DNA from: an uncultured Thermomicrobiales bacterium
GTDB lineage: Bacteria > Chloroflexota > Chloroflexia > Thermomicrobiales > UBA6265
Length of the DNA: 9,338 bases
Direction of reading: 5' to 3'
Assembly: GCA_902806365.1 (NCBI GenBank)
Contig: CADCWJ010000093.1
Span: forward strand, 1 to 9,338
The position numbers were made by a program, and so were the translations under genes. Below the pieces are notes generated by a model that worked only from the letters and a program-made list of their open reading frames with translations, ran no database searches and was not told the origin of the DNA. This document shows positions 1-6,057 of this stretch, piece after piece (position 1 is the first letter of the stretch; the number at the start of each line of letters is the position of its first letter).

Positions 1-216
1 CACCCGCGCCGGGCCTTTGGATTGGAGTCCTTACGGGAGGTAATACTACCTTTCGCGGCCGGAGTCAAGCGCTTCAATGCGCTTCAGCACTGGCGGCAAG
101 TGGCAGTCATTCCAGACCCATCCGCTTTCCGGTACCGTCAATCATGCACAAAGGAGGGTGCATGGCTTGTGCTTCTTGGTTGATGAAGCTCATCGCTCGG
201 GACGCTGACGAACGCC
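1..216. other. Intergenic region without a supported gene
   Basis: No convincing reading frame begins or ends in this stretch. It holds the leftward promoter described at 40-68 and a small inverted repeat, ATGCAC-n8-GTGCAT (144-163), whose loop contains the Shine-Dalgarno-like AAAGGAGG. An ATG at 162 follows that motif, but the frame it opens runs antisense through the PPOX gene and has an arginine/serine/proline-rich, low-complexity composition typical of a shadow frame, so I do not call it. The region probably separates the PPOX gene from a leftward gene beyond the window. Confidence 0.5.
40..68 (-). promoter_or_regulatory. Predicted leftward sigma70-type promoter with palindrome over the -10
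   Basis: Read on the minus strand, a -35 hexamer TTGACT (63-68) is separated by exactly 17 bp from a -10 hexamer TATTAC (40-45). This matches the housekeeping consensus at 5/6 and 4/6 positions with ideal spacing. An inverted repeat, AGGTA-n4-TACCT (38-51), covers the -10 and is where a repressor or MerR-like regulator could bind. Two direct copies of TGAAGCGC lie just upstream of the -35 (69-76 and 79-86), one helical turn apart. Transcription would leave the window to the left, so the controlled gene is not visible. The hexamers and repeats are seen; the regulation is inferred. Confidence 0.5.
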
Positions 217-669
217 TTACGGCGCACTGCCGGGCGCTGGCTCCTCGCCGTCCGGGAGCTCGAAGCGTCCGGTCTTCTTCGTCAGGAAGATCCGGTAGAC
301 GATCTGCTGCGGCGAGAACGGAGGGATCTCGGGGCGCCCGGCGAACAGGATGTGATGCGCCGTCTGGCGATCCGCCTCGGTCGTCAGTTCCTCGTACGTT
401 CCTTCGGCGATCACGCTCTCCCAGCGATCCTCGGCGATTGCCTCATCAACCTCGAACGACACGAGGGGTTGGGCGCGCATGAGGTCGATCTTGCGGCCCG
501 GCCCGCTGAACGCATAGACACTCTTGCCATCGTAGCCGTACGCCAATGGAACCAGATAAGGACGTGGGTCGGATTCTGCAGCCTCGGAGGAGCACGCGAT
601 TCGGCCGACGAGAGCGGAGTGCAGGAGCCGTTCGATTCCCTCCTCGCCCAGAACGTAGATCTTCCCCAT
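217..669 (-). CDS. Pyridoxamine 5'-phosphate oxidase (PPOX) family FMN-binding protein, NimA-like
   Basis: This 150-residue protein resembles the small split-barrel flavin-binding family that includes NimA-type nitroimidazole reductases (the Pyridox_ox_2 group). Visible family features are an N-terminal helix followed by VGRIAC (residues 21-26), PYLVPLAYGYDG (37-48), the GRKIDLMR segment (58-65) expected to contact the FMN phosphate, the strand VSFEVDE (70-76) and WESVIAEG (83-90). Known members bind FMN or a related flavin and act as cytosolic oxidoreductases; the substrate cannot be read here. The start is placed at 669 because homology begins there and a purine-rich ribosome site (GAGGAAAAGGG) lies just upstream. 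A longer frame from 726 adds 19 residues unlike the family. It lies 99 bp downstream of the anchored unknown protein in the same direction, with no obvious terminator between them, so co-transcription is possible. Confidence 0.85.
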   Translation of the reverse strand: MGKIYVLGEEGIERLLHSALVGRIACSSEAAESDPRPYLVPLAYGYDGKSVYAFSGPGRKIDLMRAQPLVSFEVDEAIAEDRWESVIAEGTYEELTTEADRQTAHHILFAGRPEIPPFSPQQIVYRIFLTKKTGRFELPDGEEPAPGSAP

Positions 670-768
670 CCGTCCCTTTTCCTCATTCCTCTCGTTCGCG
701 GATTCGCGACTGGCGCACGCCGACAACGGCCCGGATCGTCACCGTCGGTGCCTGTTCCGGGCTCGGGT

Positions 769-1956
769 TTATTGGTAGATGACCAACAGCGGCACCGGGT
801 CGAGAGCTACGACCTCCTCCGGCGTCATCAGGGGGACATCCTGCTTGTAGAAGAGCTTGATCCCGTCGTACTCGATATGGGTCGCCCGATTGACGAAATC
901 GTAGGTCGCCCGCTTGTTGTCGGGCACGCCCCAGCCGTCGGCGTCGATCACGAGCTGAACGCCCGCCATCGGCTTGATCAGCTCCTTGTTGGTGATCATG
1001 GACTGCTGGAACTGGTGGACGATGAGCATCTTTGGCGACGAGCCAACCTCAGCGGCCAGAGCGACGAGCCATCGCTGGGCGTATGTCACATCCTCGGCGT
1101 CCACCTGGCCGATATGTTCGCCGGGAATCTGGCCATCCTCCATCGCGAACTCGGGATCGAGCGCGAGATGGACATGATTTTGGGACAACCAGGGTTTGAG
1201 GCCTTCAATTTCGTTTGCGACCGTCCGATACCCGATCTGGACATCGAGCAGGAGCAGCAACCCGTTGTCACGAGTAAAGGCCGTGTATTGGTCGAGCAAT
1301 GCCGAGTCCGTATCCAGCACGTAACTTCCGTCGTTGCCGGGATCTTTCTGCGCCACGGACGCGATCACCTCCATGGCAAGGATTACGGGATGGGCGGGAT
1401 CGGCCTCCTCGTAGGCCCTCGCTTGCTCCCGGAGCAATTCGAGCAGCCGGGCCATGTCGTACTCCCCGAGAATGCCCATCTCCTCGTTGCCGGGAAATCC
1501 ATAGAACGCAAGGACACGGTTGTTGGGGAAGATACCTCCGGGAGTCAGCGGCGGCGCTTCAGCTTGTTGTGGTTCGAGATTGAGCTCGGGTGCCACGATC
1601 GGGGCGGCAGGCACCGCGCCATTCCCGGCCTGCTTCACCTTCAGCGATTCGGTCGAGATCTCGGCGGCGGCCGTGGGCTGCAGCGTGTCGTACTGAATCC
1701 GCGCTGCGCGCGGCACCTGGGCGACCATCAGGGTGTCGGACCGGAACTGCGCCTCACCGCGTGGACCGCCGAACCAGAACGAGGACATGATCAGGAACGA
1801 CAGCGCGATCAGGGTCAGCGCCCGTTCGCCGGGAAGACGGCTGAACACGGCAATCCAGCGCTGCTTGGCGCGCGATCGCCTGGGGCTGACGGCGGGCTGG
1901 GACGGAGGTGGGGCATTGAGCCATTCAGACGAGAATGGCTTCGGACCGTGAGACAT
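769..1956 (-). CDS. Membrane-anchored secreted protein of unknown function, possible TIM-barrel-like domain
   Basis: The 395-residue product has a proline/serine-rich cytoplasmic N-terminus ending in basic residues (RRSRAKQR, about 26-33), one hydrophobic segment at about 47-63 (LTLIALSFLIMSSFWF) that should be an uncleaved anchor or signal, and a low-complexity Ala/Pro/Glu linker to about 145. A globular domain at about 147-395 should sit outside the cell. It shows alternating strands and acidic turns: RVLAFYGFPG, PVILAMEVIA, GLLLLLDVQIG, HLALDPEFAM, MLIVHQF and VQLVIDADGWG. This pattern resembles a glycosidase-like barrel and an uncharacterised family I recall from actinobacteria and Chloroflexota; I cannot assign activity. 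The start at 1956 is preferred over 2028 because the promoter -10 (2030-2035) places the transcription start downstream of 2028, and residues encoded before 1956 lie in a hairpin. Its ribosome site (GGTGAA) is weak. It follows the L,D-transpeptidase, which suggests an envelope role. Confidence 0.75.
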   Translation of the reverse strand: MSHGPKPFSSEWLNAPPPSQPAVSPRRSRAKQRWIAVFSRLPGERALTLIALSFLIMSSFWFGGPRGEAQFRSDTLMVAQVPRAARIQYDTLQPTAAAEISTESLKVKQAGNGAVPAAPIVAPELNLEPQQAEAPPLTPGGIFPNNRVLAFYGFPGNEEMGILGEYDMARLLELLREQARAYEEADPAHPVILAMEVIASVAQKDPGNDGSYVLDTDSALLDQYTAFTRDNGLLLLLDVQIGYRTVANEIEGLKPWLSQNHVHLALDPEFAMEDGQIPGEHIGQVDAEDVTYAQRWLVALAAEVGSSPKMLIVHQFQQSMITNKELIKPMAGVQLVIDADGWGVPDNKRATYDFVNRATHIEYDGIKLFYKQDVPLMTPEEVVALDPVPLLVIYQ

Positions 1957-1993
1957 CAGTTCACCAGGGAGCACCGGATCGACAAAACGCAAC

Positions 1994-2029
1994 GATGGCC
2001 GATGATCCCGGCTGGGGTCATCGGCCATC
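1994..2029 (-). terminator. Strong hairpin, probable intrinsic terminator of the L,D-transpeptidase gene
   Basis: Two 16-base arms (1994-2009 and 2014-2029) are complementary at 15 of 16 positions around a 4-base loop (GGCT on the plus strand). The outer 12 pairs are uninterrupted and the inner three are G-C. Read leftward, the stem is followed by GTTGCGTTTTG, a short T-rich tail, as expected for a rho-independent terminator. It lies about 93 bp past the transpeptidase stop codon. No T tract follows the stem on the plus strand. The single mismatch on the minus-strand RNA is C-A. Confidence 0.6.
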
Positions 2030-2059
2030 AGTATAAGAGTTCCGGCGAACGAGTGTCTT
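2030..2059 (-). promoter_or_regulatory. Predicted promoter for the anchored unknown protein
   Basis: On the minus strand, -35 AAGACA (2054-2059) and -10 TATACT (2030-2035) are 18 bp apart. The -10 matches the consensus at 5/6 positions and the -35 at 4/6. Transcription would begin near 2022-2024, inside the upstream arm of the adjacent hairpin, so this transcript could not form the full stem that stops read-through from the transpeptidase gene. That arrangement supports the translation start at 1956. Confidence 0.45.
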
Positions 2060-2121
2060 TTTGTCCCAGTCTTGCCCGCTCTACGCTGATGTGGTCGTCG
2101 CGATGCTGGAGCGGGTGGACC

Positions 2122-3885
2122 TTAGTAGTGGAGGTTCACGACCGTCCCGATGTCGGCCCACTCCCAGATGAACCGGGCATCGTCAAGCAGCAGATTGATG
2201 CAACCGTGGCTGCCCGGCCGCCCGATCGTCTCCTTGGTCTTCCACCAGGCGAAATGCAGCGCGTGTCCCTTGTCGGTGAAGTATTGGGTGAACAGGACAT
2301 CTTCGAGCTTGTAGAACTCCTCGGCCCCGATCGCGCCACTGTCCATCGTCTCGTTGGCGACCCGGGTGTTGATCTTGTAGATGCCTTCCGGCGTTTCCCA
2401 GCCAGGCTTGCCCGAGGTGATCACAACGGTCCGGATCGCCCGCTGACCCTCGTAGGCGACGAGCAACTGCTGCGTAAGGTGGATGTCGATCCACTTCCCG
2501 ATTCTGGGTGCCTGCGGCGGGAGCGGTGTCGGCTGGACCGGCGCGGAGCGGCCGAGGTCGCGACCGTAGAGAAACCCGCCCTCGCTGGTTTGGGCCCAGA
2601 TTCCGTCGATGTCGATCACCTTCTCGCCATCCACCCAGTCGACGACGATGATCTGCTCGCCGTATCCGACTGGACGCACGACCGCACTGCTCATCTGCGG
2701 GGCCGCCCGGAGATTGGTGTCGCTGAGCGCGGCGCCCTGCCAGACATCGATCAGCCATTCCTCCTTGGCGAGCTCCGGAAGCGCTTGCGGCTCCTTGAGA
2801 TACTCGGACGAAACCCAGCCCGAGAAACCGTCGGCGTAGCCCGGCACCCAGTCACGGTGATCGCCTTGGGCCGCGATGAATTCGGTGTTCTCCGCGATCA
2901 CCGTAATGATGTCGCCGTCCGTTCCTGGCCGGGCGCGGATTCGCAGGCCGTCGCTCGCCGTCACCAGGGTCGTCGTTCCGAGCGAGGGTGGTGTCGGGAG
3001 GAAGGCCGGGTCGTTCGCGAACGCAGCCGCCGCCAACTCGGTGTTGAGCTTGCGGAGCGTCACGTCACCGGAGCGGTCGATATCGACCACCGCGTGCTGG
3101 AAAATCTGTGAGGTCACGCCCGACTTCTCGAATTGCTCGGACAGGGGATTACCCAGGATCCGTGCGCCGCCCCGCTCCCTCCAGGCCGTCGCAAGCTCGC
3201 CCTTGACGGTGTGCCCGGTGTCCGCGATGAACCGGCAATTCGACGCGCCGAGCTCGCACCCGGTAACCGTCTGGAACGCCGCCGCGTCGGCGAGACCGGA
3301 GTACGCTTCTGGTGGGAGCGGGACCGCCTGAACCGGCTCCCCGACTTCGACCGCAGGATCGTAGACGAACGCCATCGCCTCGAAATCCTGGCGGATGACG
3401 CCTGGCCCGGCAATGAACCGGACTTCCGAGAGCGGAAGACCCGGCCCGGATTCGCCGCCAGCTTCGATCCAGGCACCCAGGAACGGCGCGCCGAGGTTAT
3501 GGCCGGTCGAGGCAAAATAACGATCCGCCGATTGCTCGGCATCTTCCAGGATTTCTGCCGGCTGGTCCGATTCGGGTACTTCTTCCTCCTCGGGCTCCGG
3601 CTCTTCGTCGACCTCTTCGTCCGCCGGAAGCTCTTGTTCGGGCTCCGACTCATCTCCGTCGTCCGGGTCTCCACGTGGTTCGATCGGCGAGGACGATTGG
3701 GCCGAGACCAAGCCGACCGGCGCCGCCAGCCCGGCGGCGGTTAAAGCCGTCGCGCCGGCCGCAGTGCGGGCGACAAAGCGGCGTCGATTCACGTTCGCCG
3801 CGGCGGCTTCAGCCAGCCGGGGCGTGCTGGAGGGGTCGTCATTGAATGCATCGGCAGGCAAGGATGGGTCAGGGTTGTGGCTCAT
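2122..3885 (-). CDS. Tat-exported L,D-transpeptidase with LGFP-like repeats and SH3-like domains
   Basis: This 587-residue protein should cross-link peptidoglycan 3-3 or attach proteins to it outside the membrane. A twin-arginine signal begins with NRRRFVA (about 33-39), followed by an Ala-rich hydrophobic stretch and a likely cleavage after VSA near 62. A very acidic linker (about 72-119) follows. Two copies of an LGFP-like repeat (about 123-177 and 218-272) share the pattern TGH...W...GG...G-x-PLSE...G...Q-x-F. An SH3-like domain (about 305-364) and a second, more divergent one (about 376-443) precede the YkuD catalytic domain (about 462-585). That domain carries HFAWW with a conserved His near 544 and the signature SHGCIN, giving catalytic Cys562. 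Cys210 and Cys217 form a close pair that may be a disulfide. The start at 3885 is chosen for its ribosome site (GGGAAAGAG) and signal-peptide position; upstream in-frame codons to 4002 look non-coding. It diverges from the LLM oxidoreductase. Confidence 0.92.
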   Translation of the reverse strand: MSHNPDPSLPADAFNDDPSSTPRLAEAAAANVNRRRFVARTAAGATALTAAGLAAPVGLVSAQSSSPIEPRGDPDDGDESEPEQELPADEEVDEEPEPEEEEVPESDQPAEILEDAEQSADRYFASTGHNLGAPFLGAWIEAGGESGPGLPLSEVRFIAGPGVIRQDFEAMAFVYDPAVEVGEPVQAVPLPPEAYSGLADAAAFQTVTGCELGASNCRFIADTGHTVKGELATAWRERGGARILGNPLSEQFEKSGVTSQIFQHAVVDIDRSGDVTLRKLNTELAAAAFANDPAFLPTPPSLGTTTLVTASDGLRIRARPGTDGDIITVIAENTEFIAAQGDHRDWVPGYADGFSGWVSSEYLKEPQALPELAKEEWLIDVWQGAALSDTNLRAAPQMSSAVVRPVGYGEQIIVVDWVDGEKVIDIDGIWAQTSEGGFLYGRDLGRSAPVQPTPLPPQAPRIGKWIDIHLTQQLLVAYEGQRAIRTVVITSGKPGWETPEGIYKINTRVANETMDSGAIGAEEFYKLEDVLFTQYFTDKGHALHFAWWKTKETIGRPGSHGCINLLLDDARFIWEWADIGTVVNLHY

Positions 3886-4053
3886 GCGCTCTTTCCCGTT
3901 GAATCTGTTCCGCCACCCCCACGGTGGCTTCATGCGATAGTGTGCTGGACCGGATCGATGGAAAATGCGAAGGAAATGTTGAACCTCGCCATGGCGCGGC
4001 ATGTGCCACGGCCCTCTACCAGTTGCAACGCCTCATGACGCCCGGAGGTGTCA
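3886..4053. promoter_or_regulatory. Divergent intergenic region between the transpeptidase and LLM oxidoreductase
   Basis: These 168 bp separate two divergent genes and must contain both promoters. I found no hexamer pair with good scores in either direction. A short inverted repeat, GCCACC-n5-GGTGGC (3912-3928), lies in the probable 5' leader of the transpeptidase gene. A strong GGAGG ribosome site (4044-4048) sits 5 bases before the ATG of the oxidoreductase. Confidence 0.4.
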
Positions 4054-4977
4054 ATGTCCGAGAACCCGACCCCGTTGCGACAGAGCAACGCCGGAACAGC
4101 GAACGAACTGCGCATTGGTGTGGTGTTTCCCCAGACGGAGATCGGGAACCGGGTCGAGGATATCCGCGCATTCGCGATCGAGTCCGAGGCGATGGGGTAC
4201 CGCCACCTGCTCGCCTACGACCATGTCGTCGGAGGCAGCCTCGCGGCGCCCGAAAAGCTTCGCAATCGCTATACCGACAAGTCACCGTTCCATGAGACAT
4301 TCGTGCTCCTCGGCTTTCTCGCCGCGGCGACGACCACGCTTGAGATGGTTACCGGCGTCCTGATCCTCCCTCAGCGCCAGACAGTACTCGTCGCCAAGCA
4401 GGCGGCCGCACTTGACGTGCTGAGCCAGGGACGCCTCCGGCTCGGTGTCGGCATCGGCTGGAACGACATCGAGTTTCAGGCGCTCAACGAATCGTTCGGG
4501 AATCGCGCCCGCCGGTTCGAAGAGCAGATTGCTTTACTACGGGAACTGTGGGCCCATGAGGTGATCAGTTTCGCGGGAAACTGGCACACTATTGATAACG
4601 CAGGAATCCAGCCACTGCCAACGCAACGGCCGATCCCGATCTGGATCGGCGCGTCGGCTGAGGCGGCCATTCGTCGCGCCGCGCGGCTGGCCGATGGGTT
4701 TTTCCCGAACGCCCGAACGATCGAGGATCACCAGGCCCAGTTGGCGACGCTTCGCGACGAACTGGACCGTGCCGGCCGGTCTCGGGAGACGTTCGGGCTC
4801 GAGCCGCGAATCACCCTCGCCGACGGCAAGCCCGACGATTGGCGCCGGCTGTTTTCCTGGTGGCGCGAGCAGGGGGCCACGCATCTCACGATGAACACGA
4901 TGGGGTCTGGCTTCACATCGGTGAGCGAGCATCTCAAGGCACTCGAAACCGCGCTCCGGACGGTCGAGACGGCGTAG
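4054..4977 (+). CDS. LLM-class (luciferase-like) flavin/F420-dependent oxidoreductase
   Basis: The 307-residue protein fits the bacterial luciferase-like monooxygenase superfamily, TIM-barrel enzymes that use reduced FMN or coenzyme F420. Signatures in order are the first strand LRIGVVFPQTE (about 19-29), IESEAMGYRHLLAYDHV (42-58), TLEMVTGVLILPQRQTVLVAKQAAALDVLSQGRLRLGVGIGWN (about 95-137, the usual core), RRFEEQIALLRELW (153-166) and RPIPIWIGASAEAAIRRAARLADGFFPN (about 192-219). The length and the GVGIGWN form suggest the F420-dependent branch, but cofactor choice cannot be proved from sequence and the substrate is unknown. The ATG at 4054 is chosen because GGAGG (4044-4048) lies 5 bases upstream; a GTG at 4048 overlaps that site. 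It is single-gene length, diverges from the transpeptidase gene and converges on the YugP-like gene, so it is probably transcribed alone. Confidence 0.88.
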   Translation: MSENPTPLRQSNAGTANELRIGVVFPQTEIGNRVEDIRAFAIESEAMGYRHLLAYDHVVGGSLAAPEKLRNRYTDKSPFHETFVLLGFLAAATTTLEMVTGVLILPQRQTVLVAKQAAALDVLSQGRLRLGVGIGWNDIEFQALNESFGNRARRFEEQIALLRELWAHEVISFAGNWHTIDNAGIQPLPTQRPIPIWIGASAEAAIRRAARLADGFFPNARTIEDHQAQLATLRDELDRAGRSRETFGLEPRITLADGKPDDWRRLFSWWREQGATHLTMNTMGSGFTSVSEHLKALETALRTVETA

Positions 4978-5032
4978 CCGGAGGTCAGCCGGCTCACCCC
5001 ACCGGAATCGTCGAGCCCGGCCGCACGCGCAA

Positions 5033-5062
5033 CGCCCCGGTCCGGGGGTCCGGACCGGGGCG
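5033..5062. terminator. GC-rich bidirectional hairpin between convergent genes
   Basis: A perfect 13-bp stem is formed by CGCCCCGGTCCGG (5033-5045) and its exact complement (5050-5062) around the loop GGGT. It sits between the stop codons of the LLM oxidoreductase (4977) and the YugP-like gene (5098), the expected position for a terminator serving both strands. Neither side has a real T run (GGGGTTGTCC rightward, GTTGCGCG leftward), so it is a terminator of the T-poor kind or an RNA-stabilising stem. Confidence 0.65.
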
Positions 5063-5097
5063 CTGGGGTTGTCCTCAATGGTGATTTGACGAGGGAT

Positions 5098-5805
5098 TTA
5101 GTCCCGGCGCCCCATGCCCATCACTGCCATCACGTAGTACAGCAGCGTCAGGAGGGAAGCGGCGAAGCCGGCGATGTACGTCCACGCGGCGGCGTCGAGC
5201 ACACGGGCCACACCCTTGCTTTCGGCACCACCGGCGACTCCGGAATCCACCAGGCCGACCTGCACCAGCGCGGCCTTCGCGCGCTTCGTGGCATCGAACT
5301 CAACGGGCAAGGTCGCCAGGGCGAAAACCGTCGAAAGCGCGAACAGGGCCACCCCGATCCACGCCAGCCCCTGCTGCTGCAGGAGGAGACCCATGAAGAG
5401 CACCCCGAAGCCGAGGTTGGAACCAAGGTTCACCGCCGGAACCATCGCCGTGCGGACCTTCAGCGGGTTGTAGGCCCTGGCGTGCTGAATCGCGTGCCCG
5501 GCCTCATGCGCGGCAATCCCGATCGCAGCGATCGATGGCACCCCATAGACGCCCTCCGAAAGACGCAGCACCCGCGAGCGCGGATCGTAATGGTCGGAAA
5601 GCTCTCCCCGGATTGGCTCGATCTGGACGTTGTGCAGGCCCTGACTGTCGAGCACGCGGCGGGCGGCCTGCGCACCAGTGACGTTGGCCGAATTCTGGAC
5701 CTTGGAGAACTTGGCGTAGTTCCCCTTGACCTTGGACTGGGCCCAAAGCATGAAAGCCAGGCCCGGAAGCATGAACACGAAATAGAGCGGGTCGAAACCT
5801 ATCAT
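5098..5805 (-). CDS. YugP-type membrane zinc metallopeptidase
   Basis: The 235-residue protein matches the Zn_peptidase_2 (YugP) family of small membrane-embedded neutral metallopeptidases. The zinc motif HEAGH is at 100-104 (His100, Glu101, His104), preceded by SIAAIGIAA and followed by the family-typical block AIQHARAYNPLKVRTAMVPAVNLGSN (105-130). Glu169 in LPVEFDA is a good candidate third zinc ligand. Also family-typical are SGLTGAQ-like NVTGAQAARRVLDSQGLHNVQIE (41-63) and HYDPRSRVLRLSEGVY (72-87). Membrane segments are predicted at about 7-22, 120-142, 148-166 and 208-229. Natural substrates are not established for the family. The ATG at 5805 begins the typical N-terminal hydrophobic segment and has AAGGA 11 bases upstream. 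The length is normal. It is divergent from the prenyl synthase and ends beside the convergent hairpin. Confidence 0.9.
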   Translation of the reverse strand: MIGFDPLYFVFMLPGLAFMLWAQSKVKGNYAKFSKVQNSANVTGAQAARRVLDSQGLHNVQIEPIRGELSDHYDPRSRVLRLSEGVYGVPSIAAIGIAAHEAGHAIQHARAYNPLKVRTAMVPAVNLGSNLGFGVLFMGLLLQQQGLAWIGVALFALSTVFALATLPVEFDATKRAKAALVQVGLVDSGVAGGAESKGVARVLDAAAWTYIAGFAASLLTLLYYVMAVMGMGRRD

Positions 5806-6057
5806 GGTGTGATTGATCCTTGTCCTTTACGGCGACTCACAGCCGTACGCGCCTTGCCAGGTGGCATCGACGGCGACTCGCTCGTGGGAAGAGTCCTTGG
5901 CTCGTTCCGTACCACAAGTTTACTCGATTTGGCCACTATAGTGGATGTCGGGACGCGTCCGGTTCGGGCGATCTGGTACCGTTCCGGCGTGAAACCACCG
6001 CGCCGCTCGACCACGACCGTTCCTCATTAGCGACATGACACGCTGGAGAACAGACGA
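5806..6057. promoter_or_regulatory. Divergent intergenic region with two palindromes
   Basis: No gene is seen here. A perfect 12-bp palindrome CCACTATAGTGG (5933-5944) contains TATAGT, a -10-like hexamer on both strands. A perfect 10-bp palindrome GGACGCGTCC (5951-5960) has its centre 17 bp away. An extended -10-like TGG-TACCGT lies at 5974-5982, reading toward the prenyl synthase. No clear -35 partner was found for any of these. The symmetric sites are candidates for operator binding shared by the YugP-like and prenyl synthase genes. Confidence 0.4.

Noticed and set aside
162..482. Plus-strand frame after the strong ribosome-site-like motif at 150-157
   Set aside because: It runs antisense through the PPOX gene and is dominated by Arg, Ser and Pro with no domain. 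The ribosome site alone is not enough.
696..709. TCGCG-n4-CGCGA inverted repeat upstream of the PPOX gene
   Set aside because: Arms of only five G/C-rich bases are expected by chance at this base composition.
1957..2028. Upstream start (ATG 2028) for the anchored unknown protein
   Set aside because: The extra 24 codons are encoded by the terminator-like hairpin and begin upstream of the predicted transcription start.
352..3111. A 919-codon open frame on the plus strand
   Set aside because: It lies antisense to three well-supported minus-strand genes, starts inside one and ends inside another, and its translation has no recognisable domain. Such mirror frames are common in GC-rich DNA.
3886..4002. 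Upstream start (4002) for the L,D-transpeptidase
   Set aside because: It would put 39 extra residues before MSHNPDPS, pushing the Tat motif to about residue 73, and it lacks a ribosome site; 3885 has GGGAAAGAG upstream.
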